Source of the DNA: Jiangella aurantiaca
GTDB lineage: Bacteria; Actinomycetota; Actinomycetes; Jiangellales; Jiangellaceae
Direction: 5' to 3'
Assembly: GCF_004349105.1 (NCBI RefSeq)
Contig: NZ_SMLB01000005.1
Location: forward strand, 62,001 to 126,000
Length of the DNA stretch: 64,000 nt
Shown here: positions 24,903 to 32,631 of the stretch, piece after piece
How positions within the stretch are numbered: position 1 is the first letter of the stretch
Layout: each line of letters begins with the position of its first letter
Position numbers and translations under genes: made by a program
Notes under the pieces: model-generated
The model's input: only the letters and a program-made list of their open reading frames with translations
Database searches by the model: none
What the model was told of the DNA's origin: nothing

Positions 24903-26288
24903 ACCGAGCCCCAGCAGCCGGTACGCCTCGACCACGCCGGTCTTGCCCTTGACCTCCAGGCCCTCGACCCGCTCGGTCCGCGCTCCGGGCAGCCGCCGCG
25001 CCGTCTCGGCACCGATCAGGACGCCGCCGACGGGCGCAGCGCTCTCCAGGCGGGCGGCCAGGTTCACGGCGTCGCCGATGACGGTGAACGTACGCCCGCC
25101 GGCGGTGCCGAGGAGGCCGACGGCGACCTCGCCGGTGTTGACGCCGACGCGGAACCGCGGCCAGCCGGGATGCGCGTCCGCCACCGTCGCCGTCACCTCC
25201 TGGATCGCCAGCGCCGCCGCGGCCGCCCGCCGCGCGTGGTCGGGCTGGTCGCCGTCGCGGTTGAACGTCACCATCAGCGCGTCGCCGACCAGCCGGTCGA
25301 CGGTGCCGCCGTACTGTTCGACGACCGGCGGGATGGCGATGGCGAAGTACTCGTTGAGCATCTCGGTGACGTCCTGCGGGCGGGTGCGCTCGGAGAACGA
25401 CGTGAACCCCTGCAGGTCGGCGAAGAGCACGCTGAGCTCGCGCATCCCCTTCGCGGTGTCGCCGAGGTAGAGGCCGGCGAACCGCTCCTCGTACCACTGA
25501 CGGTGGGCGCTGAGGGCGACCAGCGCGAACGCCGCGAGCATCAGCAGGTGCCACTCCCACCAGCTGGCGTGCCAGTTCCGGCCCAGCGCCACCGCCACCG
25601 ACGCCTCGGCCAGCAGCACGAACGCCGCGGCCATCGCCAGCAGCAGCGTCACCGAGCCGGGATGGCTGGGCAGCCGCAGGTACCGCACGACGGCGAACAG
25701 GTACAGCAGCAGCGCGGCGACAGCCAGCCAGACCAGCGGGCCGGACGCCCGTTCCGGCGGCGCCGGGTCGTTCAGTGGCGCCAGGCCTCCAACCGACGCC
25801 GCGCCCCACAGCACCATGACCGTCAGCAGGACGCCGCGGATCGTCCCTGACCACCGCATCACCGCGTGCGCGCGGCCGCCGCCCAGCTCCGTCGCCGACG
25901 CCGCCGCGAACACCGCCGCCACCAGCAGCCCGACCGGCGTGGCCAGCGCGAACCCGGCATTGGACTCGTCGAGCAGCACGCCGGGCGTCGCCAGCGCGTG
26001 CAGCCCGAGGAACCCGGCCGCCGCCAGGAACGCCAACGAGACCAGGAAGACACGCGCGTCGCTGCGCCGGCGCGCGGCCGTCCCCGTCGCGTAGGCCAGC
26101 CCCGTGCTCAGCGCCGCCGCGCCGAGCACCAGCCAGAAGTGCGCCGGGTGGTGCTGCCACATCACGTCCCACTCCGGCACCGCCAGCAGCACGACCAGCC
26201 CGGCGATCGGCAGCGCCAGCAGCAGCGCGGCCGTGCCGAGGCGGGGCGCGACGGCGCGCGCCGGCGGGTCCGCGGGCGTCCCGGTCAC
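24900..26288 (-). CDS. Membrane-bound adenylate/guanylate cyclase (class III)
   Basis: 462 residues. The N-terminal 240 residues hold about six or seven transmembrane helices (for example LLLALPIAGLVVLLAV, FWLVLGAAALSTGLAYA, VFLVSLAFLAAAGFLGL). After a short linker comes the class III catalytic domain: LSVLFADLQGFTSFSERT (first metal Asp), VGDALMVTF (second metal Asp), and TVIGDAVNLAARLES (base-recognition and transition-state Asn/Arg). The C-terminal EGLEVKGKTGVVEAYRL is typical. It makes cAMP (or cGMP) at the membrane. The GTG start overlaps the stop of the flavoprotein gene by 4 bases (GTGA), showing translational coupling. Confidence 0.88.
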   Translation of the reverse strand: MTGTPADPPARAVAPRLGTAALLLALPIAGLVVLLAVPEWDVMWQHHPAHFWLVLGAAALSTGLAYATGTAARRRSDARVFLVSLAFLAAAGFLGLHALATPGVLLDESNAGFALATPVGLLVAAVFAAASATELGGGRAHAVMRWSGTIRGVLLTVMVLWGAASVGGLAPLNDPAPPERASGPLVWLAVAALLLYLFAVVRYLRLPSHPGSVTLLLAMAAAFVLLAEASVAVALGRNWHASWWEWHLLMLAAFALVALSAHRQWYEERFAGLYLGDTAKGMRELSVLFADLQGFTSFSERTRPQDVTEMLNEYFAIAIPPVVEQYGGTVDRLVGDALMVTFNRDGDQPDHARRAAAAALAIQEVTATVADAHPGWPRFRVGVNTGEVAVGLLGTAGGRTFTVIGDAVNLAARLESAAPVGGVLIGAETARRLPGARTERVEGLEVKGKTGVVEAYRLLGLG

Positions 26289-28027
26289 GGCCGTGTCCTG
26301 CCCGGCTCCGTGGCCGCGAGGACCTGGTGCACCTGCTGGATGACCACCGACCCCTCGCCGACGGCCGACGCGACCCGCTTGACGGACCGGCGGCGGACGT
26401 CGCCGACCGCGAACACGCCCGGCACGCAGGTCTCGAGCATCAGCGGCTGCCGCTCCAGCGGCCAGCGCCGCGCGGCGTGGCTCTCCATGACGTCCGGGCC
26501 GGTGAGGAGGTAGCCCCACTGGTCGCGCTCGATCCGCTCCGGCAGCCATCCGGTATGCGGCTCGGCGCCGATCAGCACGAACAGTCCCGTCGCCGGTTCG
26601 GTGTGGGTCTCGCCGGTGGCGCGGTCGCGCAGCTCGACCCACGCCAGCCGGCCGCTGCCGCCGCCGTCGACCACCTCGGTCCGCAGCCTCACCTGGATGC
26701 CGGCCGCGTCGATGGCGTCGATGAGGTACTGCGACATGCTCTCGGCCAGCGACGCGCCCCGCACCAGCAGCGTGACGGCGCCGGCGTAGCGCGACAGGTG
26801 CATGGCGGCCTGCCCGGCCGAGTTGCCGCCGCCGACGACGAACACCGGCTCCCCCGCCATGGCCCGGGCCTCCGACACCGACGCGCCGTAGAAGACGCCG
26901 GCGCCCTCGAAGGCCTCCAGCGACGGCACGCCGATGCGACGGTAGCTGACGCCGGTGGCCAGCACGACGGCGCGTGCCCGGGCCTGCTGCCCGTCCGCCG
27001 CCGTCAGCACGCGCCAGCCGTCCTCGGAGGTCAGGCCGACCAGCTCGCGCATCAGCAGGAACGTCGTCCCGAACACCCACGCCTGCTGGTAGGCCCGCTG
27101 GGCCAGCTCGGCGCCGCTGATGCCGCGGGCGAAGCCGAGGTAGTTGCGGATCAGCGAGCTGGATCCGGCCTGCCCGCCGATCGACTCGCGCTCGACGACG
27201 AGCGTGCGCAGCCCCTCCGACGACGCGTAGACGGCGGCCGCGAGCCCGGCGGGCCCGGCGCCGACGACGATGACGTCGAAGTCGGTCGCCTCACCCAGCG
27301 TCGTGTTCACGCCGTAGGCGTCGGCCAGCTGGCTGTTGGTCGGGTCGACGAGCACCCGGCCGTCGTGCAGCAGGACGACCGGCGCGGTGACGTCCGCCAG
27401 GCCGGCCGCCGCGAGCGCCGTCCGTCCCTCGTCGGTCTCAGACGGGTGGAACTGGTGCTGGACGCCGTTGCGGACCAGCAGGCTGCGCAGCTCGTGGGCG
27501 CGCGGCGACCAGCGCGGCGCGACCACTGTCACCTCGCGCGGCGCCGCCGATACCGACCGCTCCCACTCCAGCAGGAACTCGGTGACGGTGCGGTGGAAGT
27601 ACTCGTCCGGCGAGCGCCAAGGCCGCAGCGCGTAGTAGTCGATCTTGCCGAGCGCGATCAGCCGGTGGATCGCGTCGGCGGTCTCGCGGTCGGCCCACGC
27701 GCCCCAGTCGACGACCAGCGCCCGCTTGGCCTCCGGGTACAGCTGCTTGACCTGCCCGAAGACGGCGTCGGCGGGGTCGCCGTCATCCTCGCCTGCGCCG
27801 TTCGGTGGCCGGTCGCAGAGGACCAGCGCGACCTGGAGGCCGCGGTCGCGGAGCGACTCCAGTGTCGTCAGCCCGGCCGCGCCGCTCCGCTCGTCGACGA
27901 CGTCGTAGTCGCCGCCGTAGCGCCGGCGCAGCTGGTCGGCGATGCGGCCCTGGCCCGCCGCGTCGTGCTCGTGCTCGATGACCACCAGCACCGGCCGCCG
28001 TTGGTCCGGCTGGACGGACAATGCCAC
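26285..28027 (-). CDS. Thioredoxin-reductase-like FAD oxidoreductase with N-terminal receiver-like domain
   Basis: 580 residues. The first 200 residues look like a receiver-like domain (RPVLVVIEHEHDAAGQGRIADQL; VALVLCDRP) plus a glutaredoxin-like segment (VTVVAPRWSPRAHELRSLLVRNGV). A two-dinucleotide-fold flavoprotein follows: FAD loop VVGAGPAGLAAA near 250 and NADPH loop VVGGGNSAGQAA near 395, with CVPGVFAVGDVR near the end. The redox CxxC of true thioredoxin reductases is absent (IGGQAGSSSLIRNYLG instead), so it cannot act as a disulfide reductase in the usual way. GTG 28027 was chosen because GGGGGAGG lies about 6 bases upstream. It is translationally coupled to the cyclase gene. Confidence 0.82.
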   Translation of the reverse strand: MALSVQPDQRRPVLVVIEHEHDAAGQGRIADQLRRRYGGDYDVVDERSGAAGLTTLESLRDRGLQVALVLCDRPPNGAGEDDGDPADAVFGQVKQLYPEAKRALVVDWGAWADRETADAIHRLIALGKIDYYALRPWRSPDEYFHRTVTEFLLEWERSVSAAPREVTVVAPRWSPRAHELRSLLVRNGVQHQFHPSETDEGRTALAAAGLADVTAPVVLLHDGRVLVDPTNSQLADAYGVNTTLGEATDFDVIVVGAGPAGLAAAVYASSEGLRTLVVERESIGGQAGSSSLIRNYLGFARGISGAELAQRAYQQAWVFGTTFLLMRELVGLTSEDGWRVLTAADGQQARARAVVLATGVSYRRIGVPSLEAFEGAGVFYGASVSEARAMAGEPVFVVGGGNSAGQAAMHLSRYAGAVTLLVRGASLAESMSQYLIDAIDAAGIQVRLRTEVVDGGGSGRLAWVELRDRATGETHTEPATGLFVLIGAEPHTGWLPERIERDQWGYLLTGPDVMESHAARRWPLERQPLMLETCVPGVFAVGDVRRRSVKRVASAVGEGSVVIQQVHQVLAATEPGRTRP

Positions 28028-28134
28028 ACCGACACCTCCCCCCGAAGGTCGCGGCCGGCCGTGCCCGTGGCCGGCCGCTTGCGGCGAGTCTACGGCCCAG
28101 ACGCGCGGTTGCGACCGGTCGCGACGGGAGAAGC

Positions 28135-28303
28135 GGTGGCAGCCGGCCGCAGGGCCACGCGCCAGCGGGCGAGAAGGGGTGGCAGCCGGCCGCAGGGCCA
28201 CGCGCCAGCGGGCGAGAAGGGGTGGCAGCCGGCCGCAGGGCCACGCGCCAGCGGGCGAGAAGGGGTGGCAGCCGGCCGCAGGGCCACGCGCCAGCGGGCG
28301 AGA
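28135..28303. repeat. 43-bp tandem repeat, about 3.9 copies
   Basis: Units start at 28135, 28178, 28221 and 28264 and appear identical by eye (GGTGGCAGCCGGCCGCAGGG at the start of each). 43 is not a multiple of 3, so the array is not coding. It fills the space between the divergent flavoprotein and arfB genes. The last copy departs from the others exactly where a GATAAT box begins. Confidence 0.92.
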
Positions 28304-28307
28304 TAAT
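28302..28307 (+). promoter_or_regulatory. -10 box for arfB at the end of the tandem repeat
   Basis: GATAAT, 6 bases before the GTG at 28314. Any -35 element must lie inside the last repeat unit. Confidence 0.6.
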
Positions 28308-28313
28308 GGGCAG

Positions 28314-28736
28314 GTGGCGCCGGTCCGAGTCCGCGAGACGCTCGTCATCCCCGACGACGAGCTGTCCTGGCGGTTCTCCCGGTCCAGCGGACCGGGCGGT
28401 CAGGGCGTCAACACGACCGACTCACGGGTCGAGCTGTCGTTCGACGTGCTCCGGTCCCGGGCGCTGAGCGCGGTGGGCCGAGCCCGGGTGGCCGAGCGGC
28501 TGCGGCACCGGCTGGTGGACGGCGTGCTGACGGTGGTCGCGTCGGAGCACCGGTCCCAGCTGCGCAACCGCGAGGCGGCTCAGGAACGGCTGGCGGCGTT
28601 GCTGGACGACGCGCTGCGCCCGCCCCCGCCGCCGCGCCGGCCGACCAAACCGTCGCGGGCGGCCCGGGCCCGCCGGGTGGAGCAGAAGCGGCGGGCCGGC
28701 GAGAGGAAGCGCCTGCGCCGCCGCCCCGACAACTGA
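28314..28736 (+). CDS. arfB: Alternative ribosome-rescue factor ArfB (peptidyl-tRNA hydrolase, RF-1 domain)
   Basis: 140 residues. The release-factor GGQ motif is at residues 28-30 in RSSGPGGQGVNTTDSRVEL, followed by the class I release factor fold (LRSRALSAVGRARVAERL) and a strongly basic C-terminal tail (PSRAARARRVEQKRRAGERKR) that in ArfB enters the empty mRNA channel. It frees ribosomes stalled without a stop codon. Length fits the family. The GTG start follows a GATAAT box by 6 bases and there is no ribosome binding site. It converges with nusB. Confidence 0.93.
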   Translation: MAPVRVRETLVIPDDELSWRFSRSSGPGGQGVNTTDSRVELSFDVLRSRALSAVGRARVAERLRHRLVDGVLTVVASEHRSQLRNREAAQERLAALLDDALRPPPPPRRPTKPSRAARARRVEQKRRAGERKRLRRRPDN

Positions 28737-28757
28737 CGCGACAACGCCGGCCGCTGA

Positions 28758-29168
28758 TCAGGCGCTCAGGCTGGGCTTGATGGCGACGAGCCGGCCGAGC
28801 AGGCCGTTGACGAACGTCGGCGACTGGTCGGTCGACAGATCGCGGGCCAGCGTCACCGCCTCGTCCAGTGCCACCGGGTCGGGGACGTCGTCGCGGTAGA
28901 GGACCTCGTAGACGCCGATGCGCAGCACGTTGCGGTCGACCGCCGGCATGCGCTCCAGCGTCCAGCCCTCCGAGTAGGTCGAGATGAGCTCGTCGATGCG
29001 GTCCCTGTGCGCGATGACGCCCTCGACCAGCTGGACGGTGTACTCGTTCAGCGGCTGCTCGGCGGTGGCCATACGGTGCGACAGTGTCGCACCGAGGGTG
29101 AGGCCGCGCAGCTCGGACTCGTACAAGATGTCGAGCGCGCGCTTGCGGGCGCGGCTCCTGGCTGGCAT
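28758..29168 (-). CDS. nusB: Transcription antitermination factor NusB
   Basis: 136 residues, all-alpha, beginning with the Arg-rich SRARKRALDILYESELRG and ending with SPTFVNGLLGRLVA, both typical of NusB. It binds boxA RNA with NusE (S10) during rRNA transcription. It is the last gene of the minus-strand series pepQ-efp-nusB, 13 bases after efp, the same order as Rv2535c-Rv2534c-Rv2533c in M. tuberculosis. Confidence 0.95.
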   Translation of the reverse strand: MPARSRARKRALDILYESELRGLTLGATLSHRMATAEQPLNEYTVQLVEGVIAHRDRIDELISTYSEGWTLERMPAVDRNVLRIGVYEVLYRDDVPDPVALDEAVTLARDLSTDQSPTFVNGLLGRLVAIKPSLSA

Positions 29169-29181
29169 GTCCCGGCGCCCG

Positions 29182-29742
29182 TCAGCCCGCGCGGCCGAGG
29201 TAGGAACCGTCGCGGGTGTCGACCTTGACCTTCTCGCCGCTGGTGATGAACAGCGGCACCTGCACCTCGTAGCCGGTCTCCAGCCGGGCCGGCTTGTTGC
29301 CGCCGGTGGAGCGGTCGCCCTGCAGGCCCGGCTCGGTGTACTCGATGGTGAGCACGACCGAGGCCGGGAGCTCGACGAACAGCGGGGTGCCGTCGTGCAG
29401 GCCGACGGTGGCGTCCTGATTCTCCAGCATGAAGTTCGCGGCGTCGCCGACCACGCTGGCCGGGACGTGCGTCTGCTCGAAGCTCTGGGTGTCCATGAAC
29501 ACGAAGTCGTCGGCGTCGCGGTAGAGGTAGGTCATCTCGCGGCGGTCGACGTTGGCGGTCTCGACCTTCACGCCGGCGTTGAACGTCTTGTCGACCACCT
29601 TGCCCGACAGCACGTTCTTGAGCTTCGTCCGGACGAACGCGCCGCCCTTGCCGGGCTTGACGTGCTGGAACTCCACCACGCTCCACAGTTGCCCGTCGAG
29701 GTTGAGCACGATGCCGTTCTTGAGGTCGTTGGTCGTCGCCAC
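29182..29742 (-). CDS. efp: Elongation factor P
   Basis: 186 residues, the normal length. Three OB-like domains; the modified lysine position is Lys32 in the loop [19 protein letters not shown]-like [18 protein letters not shown] and the C-terminal [13 protein letters not shown] are family signatures. It helps ribosomes through polyproline stretches. GTG start; 43 bases after pepQ and 13 before nusB. Confidence 0.97.
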   Translation of the reverse strand: MATTNDLKNGIVLNLDGQLWSVVEFQHVKPGKGGAFVRTKLKNVLSGKVVDKTFNAGVKVETANVDRREMTYLYRDADDFVFMDTQSFEQTHVPASVVGDAANFMLENQDATVGLHDGTPLFVELPASVVLTIEYTEPGLQGDRSTGGNKPARLETGYEVQVPLFITSGEKVKVDTRDGSYLGRAG

Positions 29743-29785
29743 GTCGTTCTTGCCTTCTTCGTCGTCGTCGATGGTCCCTGGCGTG

Positions 29786-30895
29786 TCACGCGTCCAGGAC
29801 CAGCAGGTCCTTGGTGGTGGGTGTGAGCAGCTCGGAACCGCCGGAGGCCCGAACCGCCAGCGTGTCCTCGATGCGGACGCCGCCGCGGCCGGGCAGGTAG
29901 ATCCCGGGCTCGACGGTCACAGCCATGCGATCGGCCAGTGTACCCGTCGCGGAGTAACCGAGCGTCGGCGCCTCGTGGACCTCCAGGCCCACGCCGTGCC
30001 CGGTGCCGTGCCCGAAGTTCTCCTTGTAGCCGGCGTCGTCGATGATCGCGCGGCTGGCGCGGTCGACGGACATGCACTCGGCGCCGACGGCGACGGCTTC
30101 GGTGCCGGCCCGCTGGGCGGCGGCGACGAGGTCGTAGATCTCCCGCTGCCAGTCCTGCGGCTGTGCGCCGACGACGGACGTGCGGGTGCAGTCGGCGTGG
30201 TAGCCGCGGTAGGCGCCGCCGAAGTCGATCTTCAGCAGCTCGCCGCGCTCGACCACGCGCTCCGTCGGCCGGTGGTGCGGGATCGCGCTGTTCGGACCAC
30301 TCGCGACGATGGTCTCGAAGGCGATGGCGTCGGCGCCGTGGCCGAACATCCTCCACTCCAGGTCGCGGGCGATCTCCTTCTCCGTCCGCCCGGCGAACCC
30401 GCCCGCCGCGTAGAGGTCCTCCAGGGCCCGGCACGAGATGCCGCAGGCCTCGGCCAGCAGGCCGAGCTCCTCCTCGTCCTTGACGGCGCGCAGCTGCTCG
30501 ACCGCGCGGCCGAGGTGGACGGTCTCGACGGCGGCCGGCTCGGCGTCGAGCGCCCCCTGGACCGCCTCCCAGAGCTCGAGGGTGACGGCGTGCTCCTCGA
30601 CGCCGAGCCGTAGACTCCCCCCGGCCTTCGCCGCGCGCGCGGCGAGGGACGTCGCCACTCCCCGCTCGACCACCAGCTCCACGTCTTCTGCGACGGCCTT
30701 GGCCGCCGTAGAATAACGGCTATCCGTCGCAAGTACGGCCGAACCGTCCGCAGTCAGGAGCAAAGCCGCGTTACTGCTGTCGAGGCCGGTGAGATAACGG
30801 ACGTTGACCAGGCTTGTGACTAGCGCCGCATCAATCTTGTCATCAACTAGCTTCCGAGCCAGTTCGGTGCGTCGCCTCGCATGGGTCTCCGCCAT
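29786..30895 (-). CDS. pepQ: Xaa-Pro aminopeptidase/dipeptidase (M24 family)
   Basis: 369 residues. A creatinase-like N-terminal domain ([26 protein letters not shown]) precedes the pita-bread catalytic domain with the two-metal ligands: [20 protein letters not shown] (two Asp), [14 protein letters not shown] (His), [13 protein letters not shown] (Glu) and [10 protein letters not shown] (Glu). It cleaves peptides beside proline in the cytosol. GGGAGAGAGGG lies upstream of the ATG. It is first in pepQ-efp-nusB; a divergent plus-strand gene starts 105 bases away. Confidence 0.93.
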   Translation of the reverse strand: MAETHARRRTELARKLVDDKIDAALVTSLVNVRYLTGLDSSNAALLLTADGSAVLATDSRYSTAAKAVAEDVELVVERGVATSLAARAAKAGGSLRLGVEEHAVTLELWEAVQGALDAEPAAVETVHLGRAVEQLRAVKDEEELGLLAEACGISCRALEDLYAAGGFAGRTEKEIARDLEWRMFGHGADAIAFETIVASGPNSAIPHHRPTERVVERGELLKIDFGGAYRGYHADCTRTSVVGAQPQDWQREIYDLVAAAQRAGTEAVAVGAECMSVDRASRAIIDDAGYKENFGHGTGHGVGLEVHEAPTLGYSATGTLADRMAVTVEPGIYLPGRGGVRIEDTLAVRASGGSELLTPTTKDLLVLDA

Positions 30896-30986
30896 CTTCT
30901 ACGCCCTCTCTCCCGGTCTGACCTGTACAGATGTCATTGCATTTCAATAATTGAGACGGGTGCTTCGCAGTTGATCACTGCTCGAC

Positions 30987-30992
30987 TACGCT
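30987..30992 (+). promoter_or_regulatory. -10 box for the first L7/L12-module gene (leaderless type)
   Basis: TACGCT, 7 bases before the ATG at 31000. Further upstream, a TCAATAATTGA palindrome (30944-30954) lies in the divergent promoter region. Confidence 0.55.
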
Positions 30993-30999
30993 CGTGATC

Positions 31000-31473
31000 A
31001 TGCTCATCCTAGGCCTGGTCGTCATCGTCATTCTGGCCCTCGTCATGAGCTTTCTCGTCATTCGGCGTGGGCCCGAGACAACCACCGCGCGCACCTTCTC
31101 ATCGTCCTTGACACCGCCCCCCGGGATCCGACTCCCCCGCGAGTTGCAGGACGAGGCTCGTGACGTCGCATCGCGTGGCAATACCGACCAAGCTGTGAAA
31201 ATCCTGCAGAAGCGGACAAGCCTTCCACCACCGCAGGCTACCGCCATCGTCTACGCGCTTCAGGCGGGACAGGTGTTCCCGGAGCCCGAGCCAGCCAGCA
31301 CCGCGCCGTCGACCCCGGCCCGCCGCCGCGGCGCCATCGACGCCGAGCTGCTGGCGACGCTGCGCCGGCTGGTCAGCCAGGACCGCCTGCGCCGCACGGC
31401 CGCGATCCGGCTGCTCAAGGAGCGCACCGGCATGAACAGCCGCGACGCCAGGCGGTTCCTCGACGCTCTCTGA
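31000..31473 (+). CDS. Single-pass membrane protein with two degenerate L7/L12 C-terminal-like modules
   Basis: 157 residues. One TM helix at the very N-terminus (MLILGLVVIVILALVMSFLVI) with Arg-Arg after it, so the rest is cytosolic. Two segments follow the L7/L12 C-terminal pattern: RGNTDQAVKILQKRTSLPPP (about 57-90) and QDRLRRTAAIRLLKERTGMN near the C-terminus, separated by a Pro-rich linker. It is a paralogue of the protein at 32632. In ribosomes this domain recruits translation GTPases; here the role is unknown. ATG 31000 was chosen because TACGCT lies 7 bases upstream. Copy 1 of the 66-bp intergenic element follows. Confidence 0.7.
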   Translation: MLILGLVVIVILALVMSFLVIRRGPETTTARTFSSSLTPPPGIRLPRELQDEARDVASRGNTDQAVKILQKRTSLPPPQATAIVYALQAGQVFPEPEPASTAPSTPARRRGAIDAELLATLRRLVSQDRLRRTAAIRLLKERTGMNSRDARRFLDAL

Positions 31474-31510
31474 CCCTTGCCGGCTCGTCGACCCGACCCG
31501 TGGATCGCGT

Positions 31511-31576
31511 ACATCACGAGGATTACCCCAGCGTCAACACGATTGCAGGCGTGGTGACGCTCCAGAAGACCTAATG
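31511..31576. repeat. Dispersed 66-bp intergenic element, copy 1
   Basis: 55 of 66 bases match 62764-62829. Both copies begin ACATCACGAGGATTACCC and contain a hairpin (here GCGTCAACACG/CGTGGTGACGC). Both lie shortly after the stop of a plus-strand gene, in the same orientation. Confidence 0.8.
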
Positions 31577-31829
31577 ATGGCCCGCCAAACGCGGCGAAAT
31601 CTCACCACCTGGACGCCGTGCAGGACCGGGAACGGCTCTCGCCCGTCCCCGGCGCGGGCGTCACGCACACGTAGCGGCGCTCCCCGACCCGAGCGCGCCG
31701 GCGAGACGCGGCCGCTGGCAACGCGGCATCACCGAACAACCCACCCACGACGCCCCGATCATCGCCCACCACGGCAAACCACCGGCGAGAAGGACCCACG
31801 GATCAGGCCTGCGGCTCCCATTTTCGGTC
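31577..31829. other. Intergenic stretch, nothing recognised
   Basis: About 250 bases between the repeat element and the vapB promoter. No frame gave a recognisable protein; base composition is slightly lower in G+C than nearby genes. Confidence 0.4.
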
Positions 31830-31860
31830 TTGATATCACCACCTATCCCGGTGATAGCAT
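31830..31860 (+). promoter_or_regulatory. vapBC promoter with overlapping palindromic operator
   Basis: TTGATA (-35, 31830-31835) and TAGCAT (-10, 31855-31860, 6 bases before the ATG). The dyad TATCACC (31834-31840) / GGTGATA (31850-31856) covers the spacer and touches both boxes, as expected for antitoxin autorepression. Confidence 0.7.
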
Positions 31861-31866
31861 GCCGGC

Positions 31867-32172
31867 ATGCGCCAGTTGCTGCTGCGGATCCCCGAAGATC
31901 TCCACCGTCGGCTCACCGCGCGGGCGCAGCGCGAGGGCGTCTCCATCAACGCGCTGGCCAACAAGGTGCTCTCCGCCGCCGCGCCGCCGCCTCCCCCGTC
32001 CGACGACGACATCGACGTGCGCCGTCTGGAGCTGCGCGAGAAGGCGCGCGAGCTCGGCATCCTCGTCGAGAACCCGGCGCCCTCCGTCCCGCCGGCCCAG
32101 TTCACCCGTGCGCTCAAGGCCACCGAAGGAGCCGGTCCGGTCGTCGACGAACTCTGGTCCGACGGCCGATGA
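31867..32172 (+). CDS. vapB: Ribbon-helix-helix antitoxin (VapB-like)
   Basis: 101 residues. The N-terminus is a ribbon-helix-helix DNA-binding domain (MRQLLLRIPEDLHRRLTARA, then GVSINALANKVL). The rest is a Pro-rich linker and an acidic, Trp-ending tail that would bind the toxin. It starts 6 bases after a -10 box inside a palindromic operator and overlaps the toxin gene by 4 bases (ATGA). It should neutralise the PIN toxin and repress its own promoter. Confidence 0.85.
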   Translation: MRQLLLRIPEDLHRRLTARAQREGVSINALANKVLSAAAPPPPPSDDDIDVRRLELREKARELGILVENPAPSVPPAQFTRALKATEGAGPVVDELWSDGR

Positions 32173-32615
32173 GCATGCTCACCTACGTCGACTCCTCGGT
32201 GCTGGTGCGCTCCTACCTCGCCGACGAGCCGCGGCACGCCGTCGCCCGCGGGCTGATCGAGGGCCGTACCCTTCTGGTCACGTCCACGCTGGCGCTGCTG
32301 GAGGCGTCGTCGGCGCTGGTCCGGGCCGCACGCACCCGCCACGTGGGCGACGTCGACACCCTGCTGGCCAAGCTCTACGAAGAGGTCTCGCCCACCGGGC
32401 CGATCGCGCTGATCCGGGCCGACGCCCTCGACACCGAGAACACCGCCCGGGTGCTGGTGCGCCGGTTCGGCATCCGCGCGTTCGACGCGCTGCACCTGGC
32501 CATCGCCGACCTCGGCGCGCGGCCTCTGGTCCGCTCCGGCGAGCGGGTCGGGTTCGCCTCGCACGACCCCGCGCAGCGCGCGGCGGCCGCGGATCTGGGG
32601 TTCGTGGCGGTCTGA
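32169..32615 (+). CDS. vapC: PIN-domain ribonuclease toxin (VapC-like)
   Basis: 148 residues with the four acidic PIN residues: Asp in TYVDSSVLVRSYL, Glu in ALLEASSALVR, Asp in RAFDALHLA and Asp in FASHDPAQ. VapC toxins cut tRNA or rRNA when their antitoxin is lost. The ATG overlaps the antitoxin stop. The pair sits between two paralogous L7/L12-module genes, and the second paralogue has its own promoter box. Confidence 0.9.
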   Translation: MSMLTYVDSSVLVRSYLADEPRHAVARGLIEGRTLLVTSTLALLEASSALVRAARTRHVGDVDTLLAKLYEEVSPTGPIALIRADALDTENTARVLVRRFGIRAFDALHLAIADLGARPLVRSGERVGFASHDPAQRAAAADLGFVAV

Positions 32616-32619
32616 CCGG

Positions 32620-32625
32620 TACCGT
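32620..32625 (+). promoter_or_regulatory. -10 box for the second L7/L12-module gene (leaderless type)
   Basis: TACCGT, 6 bases before the GTG at 32632, just after the vapC stop. Confidence 0.5.
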
Positions 32626-32631
32626 CTTCGC

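Noticed and set aside
28135-28303. CRISPR array
   Set aside because: The 43-bp units are directly adjacent with no unique spacers and there are no cas genes nearby. It is a plain tandem repeat.
31511-31576. Integron attC site or IS end
   Set aside because: No integrase, no attC-like R/L boxes with GTTRRRY core, and no gene cassettes; the second copy follows an ordinary chromosomal efflux operon.
31574-31829. Small gene or transposase remnant after repeat copy 1
   Set aside because: Frames are open but give Arg/Pro-rich nonsense with no family resemblance.
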